Below, piece by piece: positions 10,223 through 18,750 of a stretch of 36,420 nt of DNA. The DNA is from Betaproteobacteria bacterium (GTDB lineage: Bacteria; Pseudomonadota; Gammaproteobacteria; Burkholderiales; Burkholderiaceae_D), in the NCBI GenBank assembly GCA_025362735.1, contig JANYFL010000001.1, positions 1-36,420 of the forward strand. The letters are read 5' to 3'. The position numbers and the translations under genes were made by a program. Position 1 is the stretch's first letter, and each line of letters starts with the position of its first letter. Below the pieces are notes generated by a model, which made no database searches, was not told the origin of the DNA, and saw only the letters and a program-made list of their open reading frames with translations.

Positions 10223-10597
10223 TCAGTCCGCAACCAGTGCTTTGTACGCGGCTTCATCCATCAGTCCATCCAGATCGGCGGCGTTGTCCGGTTTGATTTT
10301 CATGAACCAGCCGCTGGTCATCGGTTCACTGTTGACCAGTGCCGGGTCATCGACGATGGTCTGATTGACTTCGCTCACGCTGCCCGCGATGGGCATCTTG
10401 ACGTCGGCGGCAGCTTTGACCGACTCGACTACGCAAGCATTGTCGCCCTTGGAAAAATGCTTGCCGACTTCGGGGAGTTCGATGAAGACCACATCGCCGA
10501 GGGCGTCTTGCGCATGATCGGTAATGCCAACAGTGGCGCTGCCGTCAGTTTCAATGCGGATCCATTCGTGATCGTCGGTGTAGCGGATGGTGGTCAT
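10223..10597 (-). CDS. gcvH: Glycine cleavage system H protein (lipoyl carrier)
   Basis: This 124-residue protein is the lipoylated shuttle carrying the aminomethyl intermediate from GcvP to GcvT and the reduced arm to dihydrolipoamide dehydrogenase. The lipoylation site is Lys61 in the motif VVESVKAAAD. Length and the start (TDDHEW, 7-12) match the family. It lies between gcvT (41-base gap) and gcvP on the same transcript. Confidence 0.97.
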   Translation of the reverse strand: MTTIRYTDDHEWIRIETDGSATVGITDHAQDALGDVVFIELPEVGKHFSKGDNACVVESVKAAADVKMPIAGSVSEVNQTIVDDPALVNSEPMTSGWFMKIKPDNAADLDGLMDEAAYKALVAD

Positions 10598-10638
10598 ATC
10601 AGTCTCTTGGCGGGTTGAAAATGAGGTTGTAAAAAGAA

Positions 10639-11787
10639 TTATTTGCCGCGGTAATAGCGCTGTGGCACGAAAGGGGTTTTGGCGACGCGCATCGCTACCG
10701 GTTTGCCACGCACCATGGCGAAAACGGGTGTATCGACGGCGACGTGTGCGCTATCGAGATAGCCCATTGCGACAGTCCCATTAAAGCTGGGGCCAAAGCC
10801 GCCACTGGTGACGCGGCCAATCGCGACACCTTGGTCATCGACCAGTTCGGCGCCTTCGCGCACAGGCGTGCGCTCCAGTCCAATCAGGCCGACACGCTTG
10901 GTCGTAACACCCTGTGCCATTTGCCCCAGAATTTTTTCTGCGCCGGGGAAGTCGCCTGCACGTGCACCATCGGCACGACGGGCCTTTGAAATCGCCCAAG
11001 TCAGGCTGGCCTCGATTGGCGTAGTTTCAATTGTGAGGTCATGCCCATAGAGACACAGTCCTGCTTCGAGGCGCAATGAATCGCGCGCACCCAGACCAAT
11101 CACTTCAACTTCGCTCTCTTGCAGCAGGCGACGCGCCAGTGCTTCCGCTTGTTCATTGGGAATTGAAATTTCAAAACCATCCTCGCCGGTGTAACCGGAA
11201 CGGGTGACGAAACATTCCACGCCACACAATTCCAGCGTGCGTGCGGTCATGAACGTCCAGCTCTGGAAGTCAATTTCGGGAGTCAAACGGGCCAGAACAG
11301 AAACTGCGGTGGGGCCTTGCAAAGCAAGTAGTGCGTAATCGCTTAGCTCGATGATGTCGCAGCCCGGTTTGCCAGGGCCGCCGAGTTGCTCGCGCAGATA
11401 GGCGGTGTCCTGTTCCTTGCATGCGGCATTGACGACGACAAACAGATTGCCATCTGGCATGCGAGTGATCATCAGGTCGTCGAGTATGCCGCCTTGCTCG
11501 TTTGTGAATATGGCATAACGCTGTTGTCCGGGTGTCAGGCCGATGACATCAACCGGCACCAGTTTTTCCAGAGCGGCATCAGCAGTGGGGCCAGTCAGTT
11601 GCAACTGACCCATATGCGAGACATCGAACAATCCCGCGGCATTACGCGTGTGCAAATGTTCCTTGAGCACACCAAGCGGATACTGCACCGGCATTTCGTA
11701 ACCGGCAAAGGGTACGAAACGGGCACCACACTCGGCGTGCAGCGCATGCAGCGCGGTTTTTAAAAGCGGAAGTTCGGATTGAGACAT
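10639..11787 (-). CDS. gcvT: Aminomethyltransferase, T-protein of the glycine cleavage system
   Basis: The T-protein releases ammonia from the GcvH-bound intermediate and transfers the methylene group to tetrahydrofolate. The 382-residue sequence has the family N-terminal FDVSHMGQ motif, the central SGYTGEDGFEI segment and the GCV_T C-terminal domain (LERTPVREGAELVD region). The ATG at 11785-11787 fits the N-terminus of homologues, but no Shine-Dalgarno sequence is visible in the 20 bases before it, so initiation may depend on the leader structure. It is the first gene of the operon, 64 bases after the second riboswitch aptamer. Confidence 0.96.
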   Translation of the reverse strand: MSQSELPLLKTALHALHAECGARFVPFAGYEMPVQYPLGVLKEHLHTRNAAGLFDVSHMGQLQLTGPTADAALEKLVPVDVIGLTPGQQRYAIFTNEQGGILDDLMITRMPDGNLFVVVNAACKEQDTAYLREQLGGPGKPGCDIIELSDYALLALQGPTAVSVLARLTPEIDFQSWTFMTARTLELCGVECFVTRSGYTGEDGFEISIPNEQAEALARRLLQESEVEVIGLGARDSLRLEAGLCLYGHDLTIETTPIEASLTWAISKARRADGARAGDFPGAEKILGQMAQGVTTKRVGLIGLERTPVREGAELVDDQGVAIGRVTSGGFGPSFNGTVAMGYLDSAHVAVDTPVFAMVRGKPVAMRVAKTPFVPQRYYRGK

Positions 11788-11851
11788 GGAGCAGAGTGTG
11801 GTGACGCGGTGAATCGGGCAGTCGTATGAATAAGGTCTGCTTTGAGCTGCG

Positions 11852-12052
11852 TCCCTCTGTCCTTTGTACCTGAGAGATTACGGCTCGTTGCTGCAGCCGG
11901 GTGCCCCTTCGGTGGACGATTACCATCAAACCGGCTCGTCACTCTCCAGATTGGTCTTGCCGTCGAACCAGTTCGTGGGCCTGAGCGATTATGGGAATTA
12001 CGCCTTCGGCGGTTTCAGGGTATGAATAACTTCACTCTGAAACGCTCTCCTG
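11852..12052 (-). ncRNA. Tandem glycine riboswitch upstream of gcvT
   Basis: Two consecutive glycine aptamers are readable on the minus strand. The first (about 12052-11977) has GGAGAG at 12045-12050, the CCGCCGAAGG core and the closing CTCAGG. The second (about 11950-11852) repeats GGAGAG at 11942-11947, then CCACCGAAGGGGC, then TCTCAGGTACAAAGGACAGAGGG. These are the conserved bases of the glycine riboswitch, which binds glycine and normally turns on gcv operons. Roughly 25 bases link the two aptamers. I see no clear terminator after aptamer 2, so control at translation is possible. Confidence 0.95.
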
Positions 12053-12064
12053 ATTGATGACAGC

Positions 12065-12093
12065 ATTCTACCTAATGCGGCTCAGTTCGCCAA
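12065..12093 (-). promoter_or_regulatory. Sigma70-type promoter of the gcvTHP operon
   Basis: TTGGCG (12088-12093) and TAGAAT (12065-12070) are separated by exactly 17 bases on the minus strand. Initiation about 7 bases further would start the transcript directly ahead of the first glycine aptamer, as expected for a riboswitch-controlled operon. Confidence 0.7.
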
Positions 12094-12146
12094 TTCTGTG
12101 AGTTGACTTGAACAGCCAGCAATAAGCTCATGATTTGGCTTTATGA

Positions 12147-13685
12147 CTAGGAATCTTTACTGCTTGGGCCATTGTCAGTACCGACCGTCACTTTGGAAAT
12201 ATTCTGACTCGCGCTATGCGAGCGGCTGGTTGTCGCCGATTGGGCTTGAGTTTTGGGGCGATAAAAATCGCCGGTGACCGGATGAGCCGAATCATCGGCC
12301 GGCGCATATTCCTGCCCTAATGGAACCAGATCCAGGCCAAAATCCTGTTCGGCCCGAATCCCCATCGCTATAGGGGCAGACTCAATCAGTTTTTCGTTGG
12401 CTTCGCGAGTGCGTTTCATCAGGGTTTCCACCATCATCTTGCGGAAATGCTCCTGACATTCTTCACTTGCGATGGCGTAAGCCGCAGCGCTGACTTCAAG
12501 ATAAACCACATCTGTTACTGCGACCACAGTCGTCATGCGTTTGGACTGAGTTGGCATCAGAAAGGCGAGTTCGCCGACCGGATCGCCCGCCTTTAATACT
12601 GTCAGATGCTTGCCTTTGAGGGAAACCTCGACCTCGCCTTCGATGACGACGCCAAAATTGCCGCCTTCCTCATCCTCTTTCATGATGGGGCGGCCTTCAC
12701 TAATGCTGCGCCAGAAGGAGATGCGCATGACCTCCCAAATTTCGTCGTTCTCGAAATGCAGAAACGCCGGGCAGGTACGCAAAATCTTGAAGCGCTTGGT
12801 CAACTTGATGGAGTCGGCGTCGTCCAGAATCTGGAATTTGGCCGAAGTCAGATCCTGCGCCATTTGCACGCCGGAGCGGTAACGCGTGTACAAGTCTTTT
12901 TCCAGCGCGCGCTTGATGATGGGGTCGAGCGTGTCGGGTACTGACGGGTTGAGCGTGCTGACCGGCTCGGCATCCATGTTGATGATCTTGTACATCAGCG
13001 CCGCACGATTTTTGGCGCGGAAAGGCTGACGACCGGTCAGCAATTCGTACATGACTGCACCGAGCGAGTAAATGTCGGTCTGGCCGTTGAGCGGATAGTC
13101 CTTGATCTGTTCCGGCGACATGTAAGCCGGTGAACCCACGCCCATGATGAAGGTGGAGTCGGTGTTTTTCTTTTTGGTATCGAGTGCCAGGCCGAAGTCG
13201 GCGATTTTCACGACATCGCCACTGCCGATCATGATGTTGTCAGGCTTGATGTCCCGATGAACGACCCCGCGGCGCGCAGCAAAATCCAGTCCCATTGCAC
13301 ACTTGAACATGATCTCCACAACACGGTGCGGCGGCAACAGATTATCGAAGCTGCAATGGGTACGCAGGGACACGCCATCAATGAATTCCATCGCAATCCA
13401 GGCGATGTTTTCTTCAATTTCTGCTGCAAAAATCTCGATGATATGGGCATGCTTCACCTTCATCGACAGCGCAGCCTCGGTCGCAAACAGCTTTTTCAGA
13501 CGGCGGCTGAGCTTGATATTGCTCTGGTCGAACTTGATGACTTTCAGGGCGACGATCTGCTTGGTTTCGACGTGTTCCGCCCGATAGACGATCGCGGTTG
13601 CGCCGGTACCGGCCATTTCGATGGCGCGATAAGGCCCGCAAACCGGCATTGCGGCGGCTTGGCTATTGGCGGGCTGGTTGCTCAT
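12147..13685 (-). CDS. Eukaryotic-type Ser/Thr protein kinase with C-terminal cyclic-nucleotide-binding domain
   Basis: The first 285 residues form a Hanks-type kinase: glycine-rich loop GTGATAIVY (26-34), ATP lysine Lys48, Glu70 of helix C, catalytic HRDIKPDN (143-150), DFG (163-165), activation-segment end SPAYMSPEQ and the DIYSLG motif. All key residues are present, so it should be active. Residues about 297-415 form a cNMP-binding/cupin-like domain (GNFGVVIEGEVEVSL, then AGDPVGELAFL and SKRMTTV with candidate phosphate-binding Arg383). The tail from about 430 is polar, Ser/Thr-rich and probably disordered. No membrane segment is seen, so this is a soluble kinase that may respond to a cyclic nucleotide. 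It is monocistronic and divergent from the GH17-GT2 gene. Substrates are unknown. Confidence 0.92.
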   Translation of the reverse strand: MSNQPANSQAAAMPVCGPYRAIEMAGTGATAIVYRAEHVETKQIVALKVIKFDQSNIKLSRRLKKLFATEAALSMKVKHAHIIEIFAAEIEENIAWIAMEFIDGVSLRTHCSFDNLLPPHRVVEIMFKCAMGLDFAARRGVVHRDIKPDNIMIGSGDVVKIADFGLALDTKKKNTDSTFIMGVGSPAYMSPEQIKDYPLNGQTDIYSLGAVMYELLTGRQPFRAKNRAALMYKIINMDAEPVSTLNPSVPDTLDPIIKRALEKDLYTRYRSGVQMAQDLTSAKFQILDDADSIKLTKRFKILRTCPAFLHFENDEIWEVMRISFWRSISEGRPIMKEDEEGGNFGVVIEGEVEVSLKGKHLTVLKAGDPVGELAFLMPTQSKRMTTVVAVTDVVYLEVSAAAYAIASEECQEHFRKMMVETLMKRTREANEKLIESAPIAMGIRAEQDFGLDLVPLGQEYAPADDSAHPVTGDFYRPKTQAQSATTSRSHSASQNISKVTVGTDNGPSSKDS

Positions 13686-14128
13686 ATCGTTAATTAACTA
13701 CGTCAGAGTTTGATATTTCTGTATCCAACGGTTAGTGCATCAAAAAGGGATATACAAGAAATTACCAATGAGGGCATCGAATCGTCAGTCAGTCAGACCA
13801 TTTTGATCATCGAATCAGCGAAGGAATGAGCTAAGATACGCCAATCCCGTATCGACATGTTTTAGCTGATCGCCCGAACTGGCCGCAAAGTCGTGATTCC
13901 GGTCAATTATTTTATACGCATCCAGAACTGATCTGTTTTGCGTCAAATCTAAATCGAGTGGATTAAGCCGTTTTTTTGCATGCAGTGAGCCTTCCTCGCA
14001 GTTTGCCTTGGATCGGGACGTGAATCGAAAATGGTTTCAGGAGAATTTAAAAAATGCCATTCACGAACTATGCCCACTATGGCAAATTAACTTTAGGTTT
14101 ATAGCTGCCTGGCTCTCTTATTTTGGTT
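13686..14128. other. Divergent intergenic region between the kinase and beta-glucan synthase genes
   Basis: This 443-base region contains AT-rich stretches suited to promoters for both genes, but no -35/-10 pair I would defend. It also holds a short ORF with a strong ribosome-binding site just ahead of the synthase gene (listed separately). Nothing else is recognised. Confidence 0.4.
14054..14104 (+). CDS. Candidate 16-codon leader ORF before the GH17-GT2 gene
   Basis: An ATG at 14054 with an AGGAG ribosome-binding site (14039-14043) opens a 16-codon frame ending in TAG at 14102-14104. The stop lies 24 bases before the ATG of the glucan synthase gene, which itself lacks a visible ribosome-binding site. 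The peptide (MPFTNYAHYGKLTLGL) shows no repeated codon that would suggest attenuation. Translational coupling is a reasonable idea, but a chance ORF cannot be excluded. Confidence 0.3.
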   Translation: MPFTNYAHYGKLTLGL

Positions 14129-16948
14129 ATGTCTAGTCCTATACGTCGTAACGGTTCAAAAACACCTCAATCCCGTACCACTAGCTTGCTGGGATTTCTT
14201 TTGGCCCTGGTGGTGGCTGCAGTCATCGCTGGAACCAACTGGGCCTTCTGGGCCTGGATGAACCGGCCGGTGGTGACTCAAGGCAATGAAACCAAAATTG
14301 CCGGATTTGCCTACTCCGGATATCAGCGCGACCAAAGTCCGATGGCGGAAAGCTTTCCATCGGTGCAAGACTTGGCGTCGGACATGCAGATACTGGCTCA
14401 GTACACCACGCGTATCCGGACTTATAGTTCGATTGACTACGATGCACTACCAACCATTGCTCGCGACAACGGTTTGACGATCATGGCTGGGGCTTGGCTG
14501 ACCTGGCAAAAGGATCGCAACAATCTTGAAATCAAGGCGGTCATCCAGGCCCAGCAAAATCATCCCAACATCGAACGGGTTCTGGTCGGCAATGAGGCCA
14601 TCCTCAGGGGCGATCTGACGATTGCTGAATTGGCGCGTTATATCGATATCGTCAAGAAACGTGTGACCGTACCGGTTTCTACCGCTGAACCCTGGCATAT
14701 CTGGATTAAATATCCTGAACTCGCCAAGCATGTCGATTTCATCACGGTGCATTTGTTGCCCTACTGGGAAGGCATTCCGCGCAAGAATGCCGTGCAATAT
14801 GCGCTGCGCCAATACGAAGAATTGCAGCGGGCCTTTCCACGCAAAAAAATCGTGATTGGTGAAGTGGGTTGGCCCAGTGGTGGTGACCGGGTCAAGTATG
14901 AAAACCCCGCTTCCAAGACTCCGGTACCCATAATGTATTCGACGGCTACCGTGGCCGATCAGGCGCAGTTCCTGCGCGAATTTCTCCCGATCGCCAAAAA
15001 GCGCCAACTTGATTATTACGTCATGGAGGCCTTTGACCAACCCTGGAAGGTGAACGATGAAGGTCGTACTGGTGCCTACTGGGGTATGTTCAACGCGGCG
15101 CGAGAGCCCAAGTTCAGTCTCGATGGGCCGGTGATCATCGATCCGGAATGGCCGCGCAAGGCTTTGGTGGCTTCGGTTATTGCAGTGTTCCCCATCATCT
15201 GGTTCTGTTTTGCCTTCCGTCGATTCCGCTGGATGGGCAAATTGTTCTTTGGCGTACTGATTCAGTCAGCGGTCACGCTGGTCGTCTGGTTGATCACCTT
15301 GCCCTTCGAGTTTTATCTGAACGAGCTCGACTGGGCGATGTTCATTATTCTCTTGCCAGCACTGGCGGCGATGCTAATGATTCTTTTGACCAATGGTTTT
15401 GAATTCACCGAAGTCGTTTGGGGCAAATGGCTGCGGCATTTCGAGCCACTTCCTGCTGCACATGGAGCGGACGCGCCGTTTGTTTCCATCCATCTGGCTT
15501 GCCATAACGAGCCGCCGGAAATGGTAATCCAGACGATTGCCAGTTTGGCCCGGATGGACTACCCGAATTTTGAAGTGTTGGTGATTGATAACAACACCAA
15601 AAGTGAAGAGGTCTGGAAGCCCGTCGAGCGCTATATCACCAGCCATTTTCCGCAGGAAGCAAGTGGTTCGAATGAGGGTCCGCGCGTCCGTTTTTTCCAT
15701 TTGGCGGATTGGCCAGGATTCAAGGCTGGCGCGCTTAATTTTGGCCTCGAAGAAACCGATCCGCGCGCCACCATCATCGGCGCGGTCGACTCCGATTATG
15801 TTGTGAGCACGGACTGGCTCAAGGTCATGGTGCCGCATTTCGAGCCCGGCGTCGCCGTGGTACAGGCACCTCAGGCGCATCGCAACTGGCAGTCCAATAT
15901 GTTCCAGCGTATGACCAGTTGGGAGTACGACGGCTTTTTCCGTATCGGCATGCATCATCGTAACGAACGCGATGCCATTATTCAGCACGGCACGATGACG
16001 CTCGTGCATCGCGAAGCACTGGTCTCGACTGGCGGCTGGTCGGAATGGTGTATCTGTGAAGACGCCGAACTGGGATTGCGGCTGATGAATGCGGGCTGGG
16101 AAACGCGCTACGTCGATGCCGTGCTGGGGCGTGGTCTGACGCCGTCCAATTTTGCTGGCTACAAGTCGCAGCGTTTCCGCTGGGCCTTCGGTGCGATGCA
16201 GATTCTCAAACGCCGCTGGAACTGGCTTTGGGGTAGACAGGATGCCGACACTGCCAATCACCCTGGTCTAACTGCTGGTCAACGCTTTCATTTTCTGACG
16301 GGCTGGTTTTCCTGGTTTGCCGATGCCTTGCATCTGGTGTTCACGATGGCATCCCTAGTCTGGACGGTAGGCATGATTGCGGACCCGGAACATTTCAGCT
16401 TGCCTCTGGATCTGTTCGTTATTCCTGTATTGGGCTTTTTCGTCCTCAAAGCGTTTTTCGGACCAGCGCTTTACCGGGGACGCGTCCCTTGCGGCTGGCT
16501 GGATGTGTTGGGCGCTTCGATTGCCAGCATGGGACTTTCGCATGCAATTGCACGCGGCATTATCGCCGGACTCGTGCAGAAAAAGGGCACTTTCGTGGTC
16601 ACGCCAAAAAGCTGGAAGAGTGGTGGCCGCGTTGTCTGGTTTGGCGCGGTTAGGGAAGAAACGCTCTTGATGATTGCATTGTTGGTGGGTTGCATCGGCA
16701 CCCTGATGAGCAAACCCATGCAGTATGAGACCTACCTTTGGACTGCGATTCTGGCGACGCAGTCAATTCCTTATCTCTCAGCTTTCACATGCGCGCTGAT
16801 TTCGGCCTATGCGCCAAAACTTCAGTCTTCCGACAAGGGTGGCGAAAGAAGCGATAGTCCCGTTGTGCTCCGTGCAGTCGATAGCGGGCCAAGCCCGATG
16901 CTACCGCTTGCATCACCGTCCCAAGTGTCTGTCTCTCCAGGTCAATAA
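14129..16948 (+). CDS. Membrane GH17-GT2 fusion, NdvB-like beta-glucan synthase
   Basis: This 939-residue protein has a membrane anchor (about 20-44), then a periplasmic GH17 domain (about 55-335) with candidate acid Glu156 in LVGNE and nucleophile Glu245 in IGEVGWPS. Three membrane segments follow (about 347-364, 372-392, 401-421), then a cytoplasmic family 2 glycosyltransferase (about 450-690) with DSD (554-556), ED (644-645) and QRFRW (681-685), and further C-terminal membrane segments. The same architecture is known in proteobacterial NdvB proteins, which make beta-1,3-glucans; their GH17 part acts as a transglycosylase that remodels or cyclises chains. That role here is inference. The start is the ATG at 14129; TTG two codons upstream is less likely. 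The last 50 residues are polar and low-complexity. Confidence 0.88.
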   Translation: MSSPIRRNGSKTPQSRTTSLLGFLLALVVAAVIAGTNWAFWAWMNRPVVTQGNETKIAGFAYSGYQRDQSPMAESFPSVQDLASDMQILAQYTTRIRTYSSIDYDALPTIARDNGLTIMAGAWLTWQKDRNNLEIKAVIQAQQNHPNIERVLVGNEAILRGDLTIAELARYIDIVKKRVTVPVSTAEPWHIWIKYPELAKHVDFITVHLLPYWEGIPRKNAVQYALRQYEELQRAFPRKKIVIGEVGWPSGGDRVKYENPASKTPVPIMYSTATVADQAQFLREFLPIAKKRQLDYYVMEAFDQPWKVNDEGRTGAYWGMFNAAREPKFSLDGPVIIDPEWPRKALVASVIAVFPIIWFCFAFRRFRWMGKLFFGVLIQSAVTLVVWLITLPFEFYLNELDWAMFIILLPALAAMLMILLTNGFEFTEVVWGKWLRHFEPLPAAHGADAPFVSIHLACHNEPPEMVIQTIASLARMDYPNFEVLVIDNNTKSEEVWKPVERYITSHFPQEASGSNEGPRVRFFHLADWPGFKAGALNFGLEETDPRATIIGAVDSDYVVSTDWLKVMVPHFEPGVAVVQAPQAHRNWQSNMFQRMTSWEYDGFFRIGMHHRNERDAIIQHGTMTLVHREALVSTGGWSEWCICEDAELGLRLMNAGWETRYVDAVLGRGLTPSNFAGYKSQRFRWAFGAMQILKRRWNWLWGRQDADTANHPGLTAGQRFHFLTGWFSWFADALHLVFTMASLVWTVGMIADPEHFSLPLDLFVIPVLGFFVLKAFFGPALYRGRVPCGWLDVLGASIASMGLSHAIARGIIAGLVQKKGTFVVTPKSWKSGGRVVWFGAVREETLLMIALLVGCIGTLMSKPMQYETYLWTAILATQSIPYLSAFTCALISAYAPKLQSSDKGGERSDSPVVLRAVDSGPSPMLPLASPSQVSVSPGQ

Positions 16949-16961
16949 GCAGTACAGACGG

Positions 16962-17693
16962 TTATAAGAAGCGGGCTAGAATTCCCAGCAGGATTGGCAT
17001 GATGACTGGGGTCAGCAGACCATTTAGCCCCATTGCCAGGCCGGAAAAGGCGCCCATTTCTTCGCTGATCTGAAAAGCGCGCGCGGTGCCAATTCCATGT
17101 GATGCAGTGCCAATCGCAAAGCCACCTATCCACTGCGCTTCGATCCCCAGCAATCGAACCAGAACAGGTCGCGCGATGATGGCGCCGATAATCCCGGTGA
17201 CAATCACCAGCACAGCGGTCAATGCGGGAAAACCGCCAATTTTTTCTGATACACCCATCGCAATCGGTGTAGTGAGTGATTTGGGCGCGAGCGAAAGAAT
17301 TGTGGTTTTGGATGCGCCCAAGGCCCAAGCAATGCTGGTCGCAGAAATGATGGCAGTGAGGGCTCCAGCGATGAGTCCGACGAGTAACGGTAAGGCAATC
17401 TTTTTTAACTTCTCCCATTGCAAATAAAGCGGCACGGCCAGTGCGACGGTTGCCGGTCCCAACAAGAAATGAACAAATTTCGCGCCTTCAAAATAAGTCG
17501 CATAGGACGTACCGGTGATGATCAGTATGGTGACCAGAATGATGATAGAAATAGCCACTGGATTTGCAATGGGATTGAAGCGTGAGCGCGTATAAATCAG
17601 ACAGGCAAATTGATAGGCCAGCAAGGTAATCGTCAAGCCCAGCAATGGCGACGCTGAGAGATAAGTCCAGATGTCGTTGAGTCCCGGATTCAT
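16962..17693 (-). CDS. lrgB: LrgB/CidB family membrane protein
   Basis: This 243-residue, strongly hydrophobic protein has about seven predicted membrane segments. It carries LrgB hallmarks: FLLGPATVALAVPLY (about 75-90), SLAPKSLTTPIAM (about 133-145) and GTASHGIGTARAF near residue 205. LrgA/LrgB pairs are studied as holin/antiholin-like modulators of murein hydrolase activity and as exporters of pyruvate or other small acids; the role in this organism is unknown. Its ATG overlaps the lrgA stop in an ATGA, so the two are translationally coupled. It converges on the glucan synthase gene with only 13 bases between the stops and no clear terminator. Confidence 0.92.
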   Translation of the reverse strand: MNPGLNDIWTYLSASPLLGLTITLLAYQFACLIYTRSRFNPIANPVAISIIILVTILIITGTSYATYFEGAKFVHFLLGPATVALAVPLYLQWEKLKKIALPLLVGLIAGALTAIISATSIAWALGASKTTILSLAPKSLTTPIAMGVSEKIGGFPALTAVLVIVTGIIGAIIARPVLVRLLGIEAQWIGGFAIGTASHGIGTARAFQISEEMGAFSGLAMGLNGLLTPVIMPILLGILARFL

Positions 17694-18085
17694 GAAATCT
17701 CCTTTTGACTTAACTCGTCATTCAGACCTTGATCAGGCTCGTTACGGTTGAGCCAGCGATGTACTGCGCGCACGGTCAGGCCCGTCACGATGATGGTCAG
17801 GATCGTGCTTGCCAAAAGGGAAACAACGATAGGGAACCATTCCCGTTTTACAGTATCGACATAGAGCATCACGCCGACCCCGGCCGGTACGAATAAGAGG
17901 GAGAAATGGCGCAACAAGGTCTGGGCAGTTTCGCGCAGGTGCTCAACTTCCCCCGGACGTAATATCAGGAAGATGAACAGCAAAGCCATCCCAAATACTG
18001 GGCCTGGAATGGGCGCATGCAGGCCGAACGACAGGACTTCGCCAGCAAACTGAAAAACAAACAAGGTGGTAAGCGTGCGCAGCAT
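17690..18085 (-). CDS. lrgA: CidA/LrgA family holin-like membrane protein
   Basis: This 131-residue protein has about four membrane helices and the LrgA motif PIPGPVFGMALLF (about 25-37), followed by LFVPAGVGVM. The charged C-terminal tail is typical. It is the first gene of the lrgAB pair and is divergent from the cobalamin adenosyltransferase gene. The start is the ATG at 18083-18085, with no strong ribosome-binding site visible. Confidence 0.9.
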   Translation of the reverse strand: MLRTLTTLFVFQFAGEVLSFGLHAPIPGPVFGMALLFIFLILRPGEVEHLRETAQTLLRHFSLLFVPAGVGVMLYVDTVKREWFPIVVSLLASTILTIIVTGLTVRAVHRWLNRNEPDQGLNDELSQKEIS

Positions 18086-18129
18086 TTGTGGATGAAAGCG
18101 GATTTGCGATCGGAATTGGAATTTGAAAA

Positions 18130-18159
18130 CCTATAATCGGGCGAAGCTTACCAAACCAA
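18130..18159. promoter_or_regulatory. Overlapping divergent promoter elements between lrgA and the adenosyltransferase gene
   Basis: Toward lrgA (minus strand), TTGGTT (18154-18159) and TATAGG (18130-18135) are spaced by 18 bases. Toward the adenosyltransferase gene (plus strand), a consensus -10 TATAAT (18132-18137) occupies almost the same bases but lacks a good -35. The two transcripts may therefore compete for one site. Based on motifs only. Confidence 0.35.
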
Positions 18160-18169
18160 CAGGATCAAG

Positions 18170-18724
18170 ATGGCGAATCGACTGACAAAAATTGTGACAC
18201 GCACCGGCGACGATGGCAGCACCGGTCTGGGTGACGGCACCCGAACGTCAAAGGATCATGTTCGGGTCCAGGCCTTGGGTGATGTAGATGAACTCAACAG
18301 CAACATCGGGCTACTACTTTGCGAGTACTTACCGGAAGAATTGCGTCTGGACTTGATTGAAATTCAGCATGACCTGTTTGATCTGGGCGGTGAGCTCAGC
18401 ATACCGGGCTATAGCCTGTTGACCGACAAACAAGTTGCACGCCTTGATGCGCTATTGGAGCAGCATAACGCGACACTGCCGCGCCTGGCCGAATTCATCT
18501 TGCCTGCCGGTTCGCGTGCGGCCAGTTTGGCGCATGTGGCGCGCTCGGTCTGTCGCCGTGCAGAACGCTCCATCGTTGCACTTGGGCGAATGGAAACGAT
18601 TCAACCCGTACCAAGGCAATACGTGAACCGTTTGTCCGATCTGTTGTTCGTGCTCAGCCGGGTGTTGAATCGCTATGCGGGCAGCGGCGATGTGCTTTGG
18701 AAGAAAAACAGGAACGCGCTCTAA
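18170..18724 (+). CDS. PduO-type cob(I)alamin adenosyltransferase
   Basis: The 184-residue product transfers the adenosyl group of ATP to cob(I)alamin or cob(I)yrinic acid diamide to make adenosylcobalamin. It shows the PduO-type N-terminal ATP motif TRTGDDGSTGLGDG (10-23), the ALGDVDELNS segment and the conserved helix SVCRRAERS. Length matches single-domain family members. The ATG at 18170 has an AGGA ribosome-binding site 5 bases upstream. It is monocistronic and divergent from lrgA; an inverted-repeat element follows the stop. Confidence 0.94.
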   Translation: MANRLTKIVTRTGDDGSTGLGDGTRTSKDHVRVQALGDVDELNSNIGLLLCEYLPEELRLDLIEIQHDLFDLGGELSIPGYSLLTDKQVARLDALLEQHNATLPRLAEFILPAGSRAASLAHVARSVCRRAERSIVALGRMETIQPVPRQYVNRLSDLLFVLSRVLNRYAGSGDVLWKKNRNAL

Positions 18725-18750
18725 AATTTCTGATTAAGCCCATTTAAAAC

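Noticed and set aside
15374..16261. Long antisense frame within the glucan synthase gene
   Set aside because: It is a shadow of a well-supported GT2 domain on the other strand, with no domain of its own.
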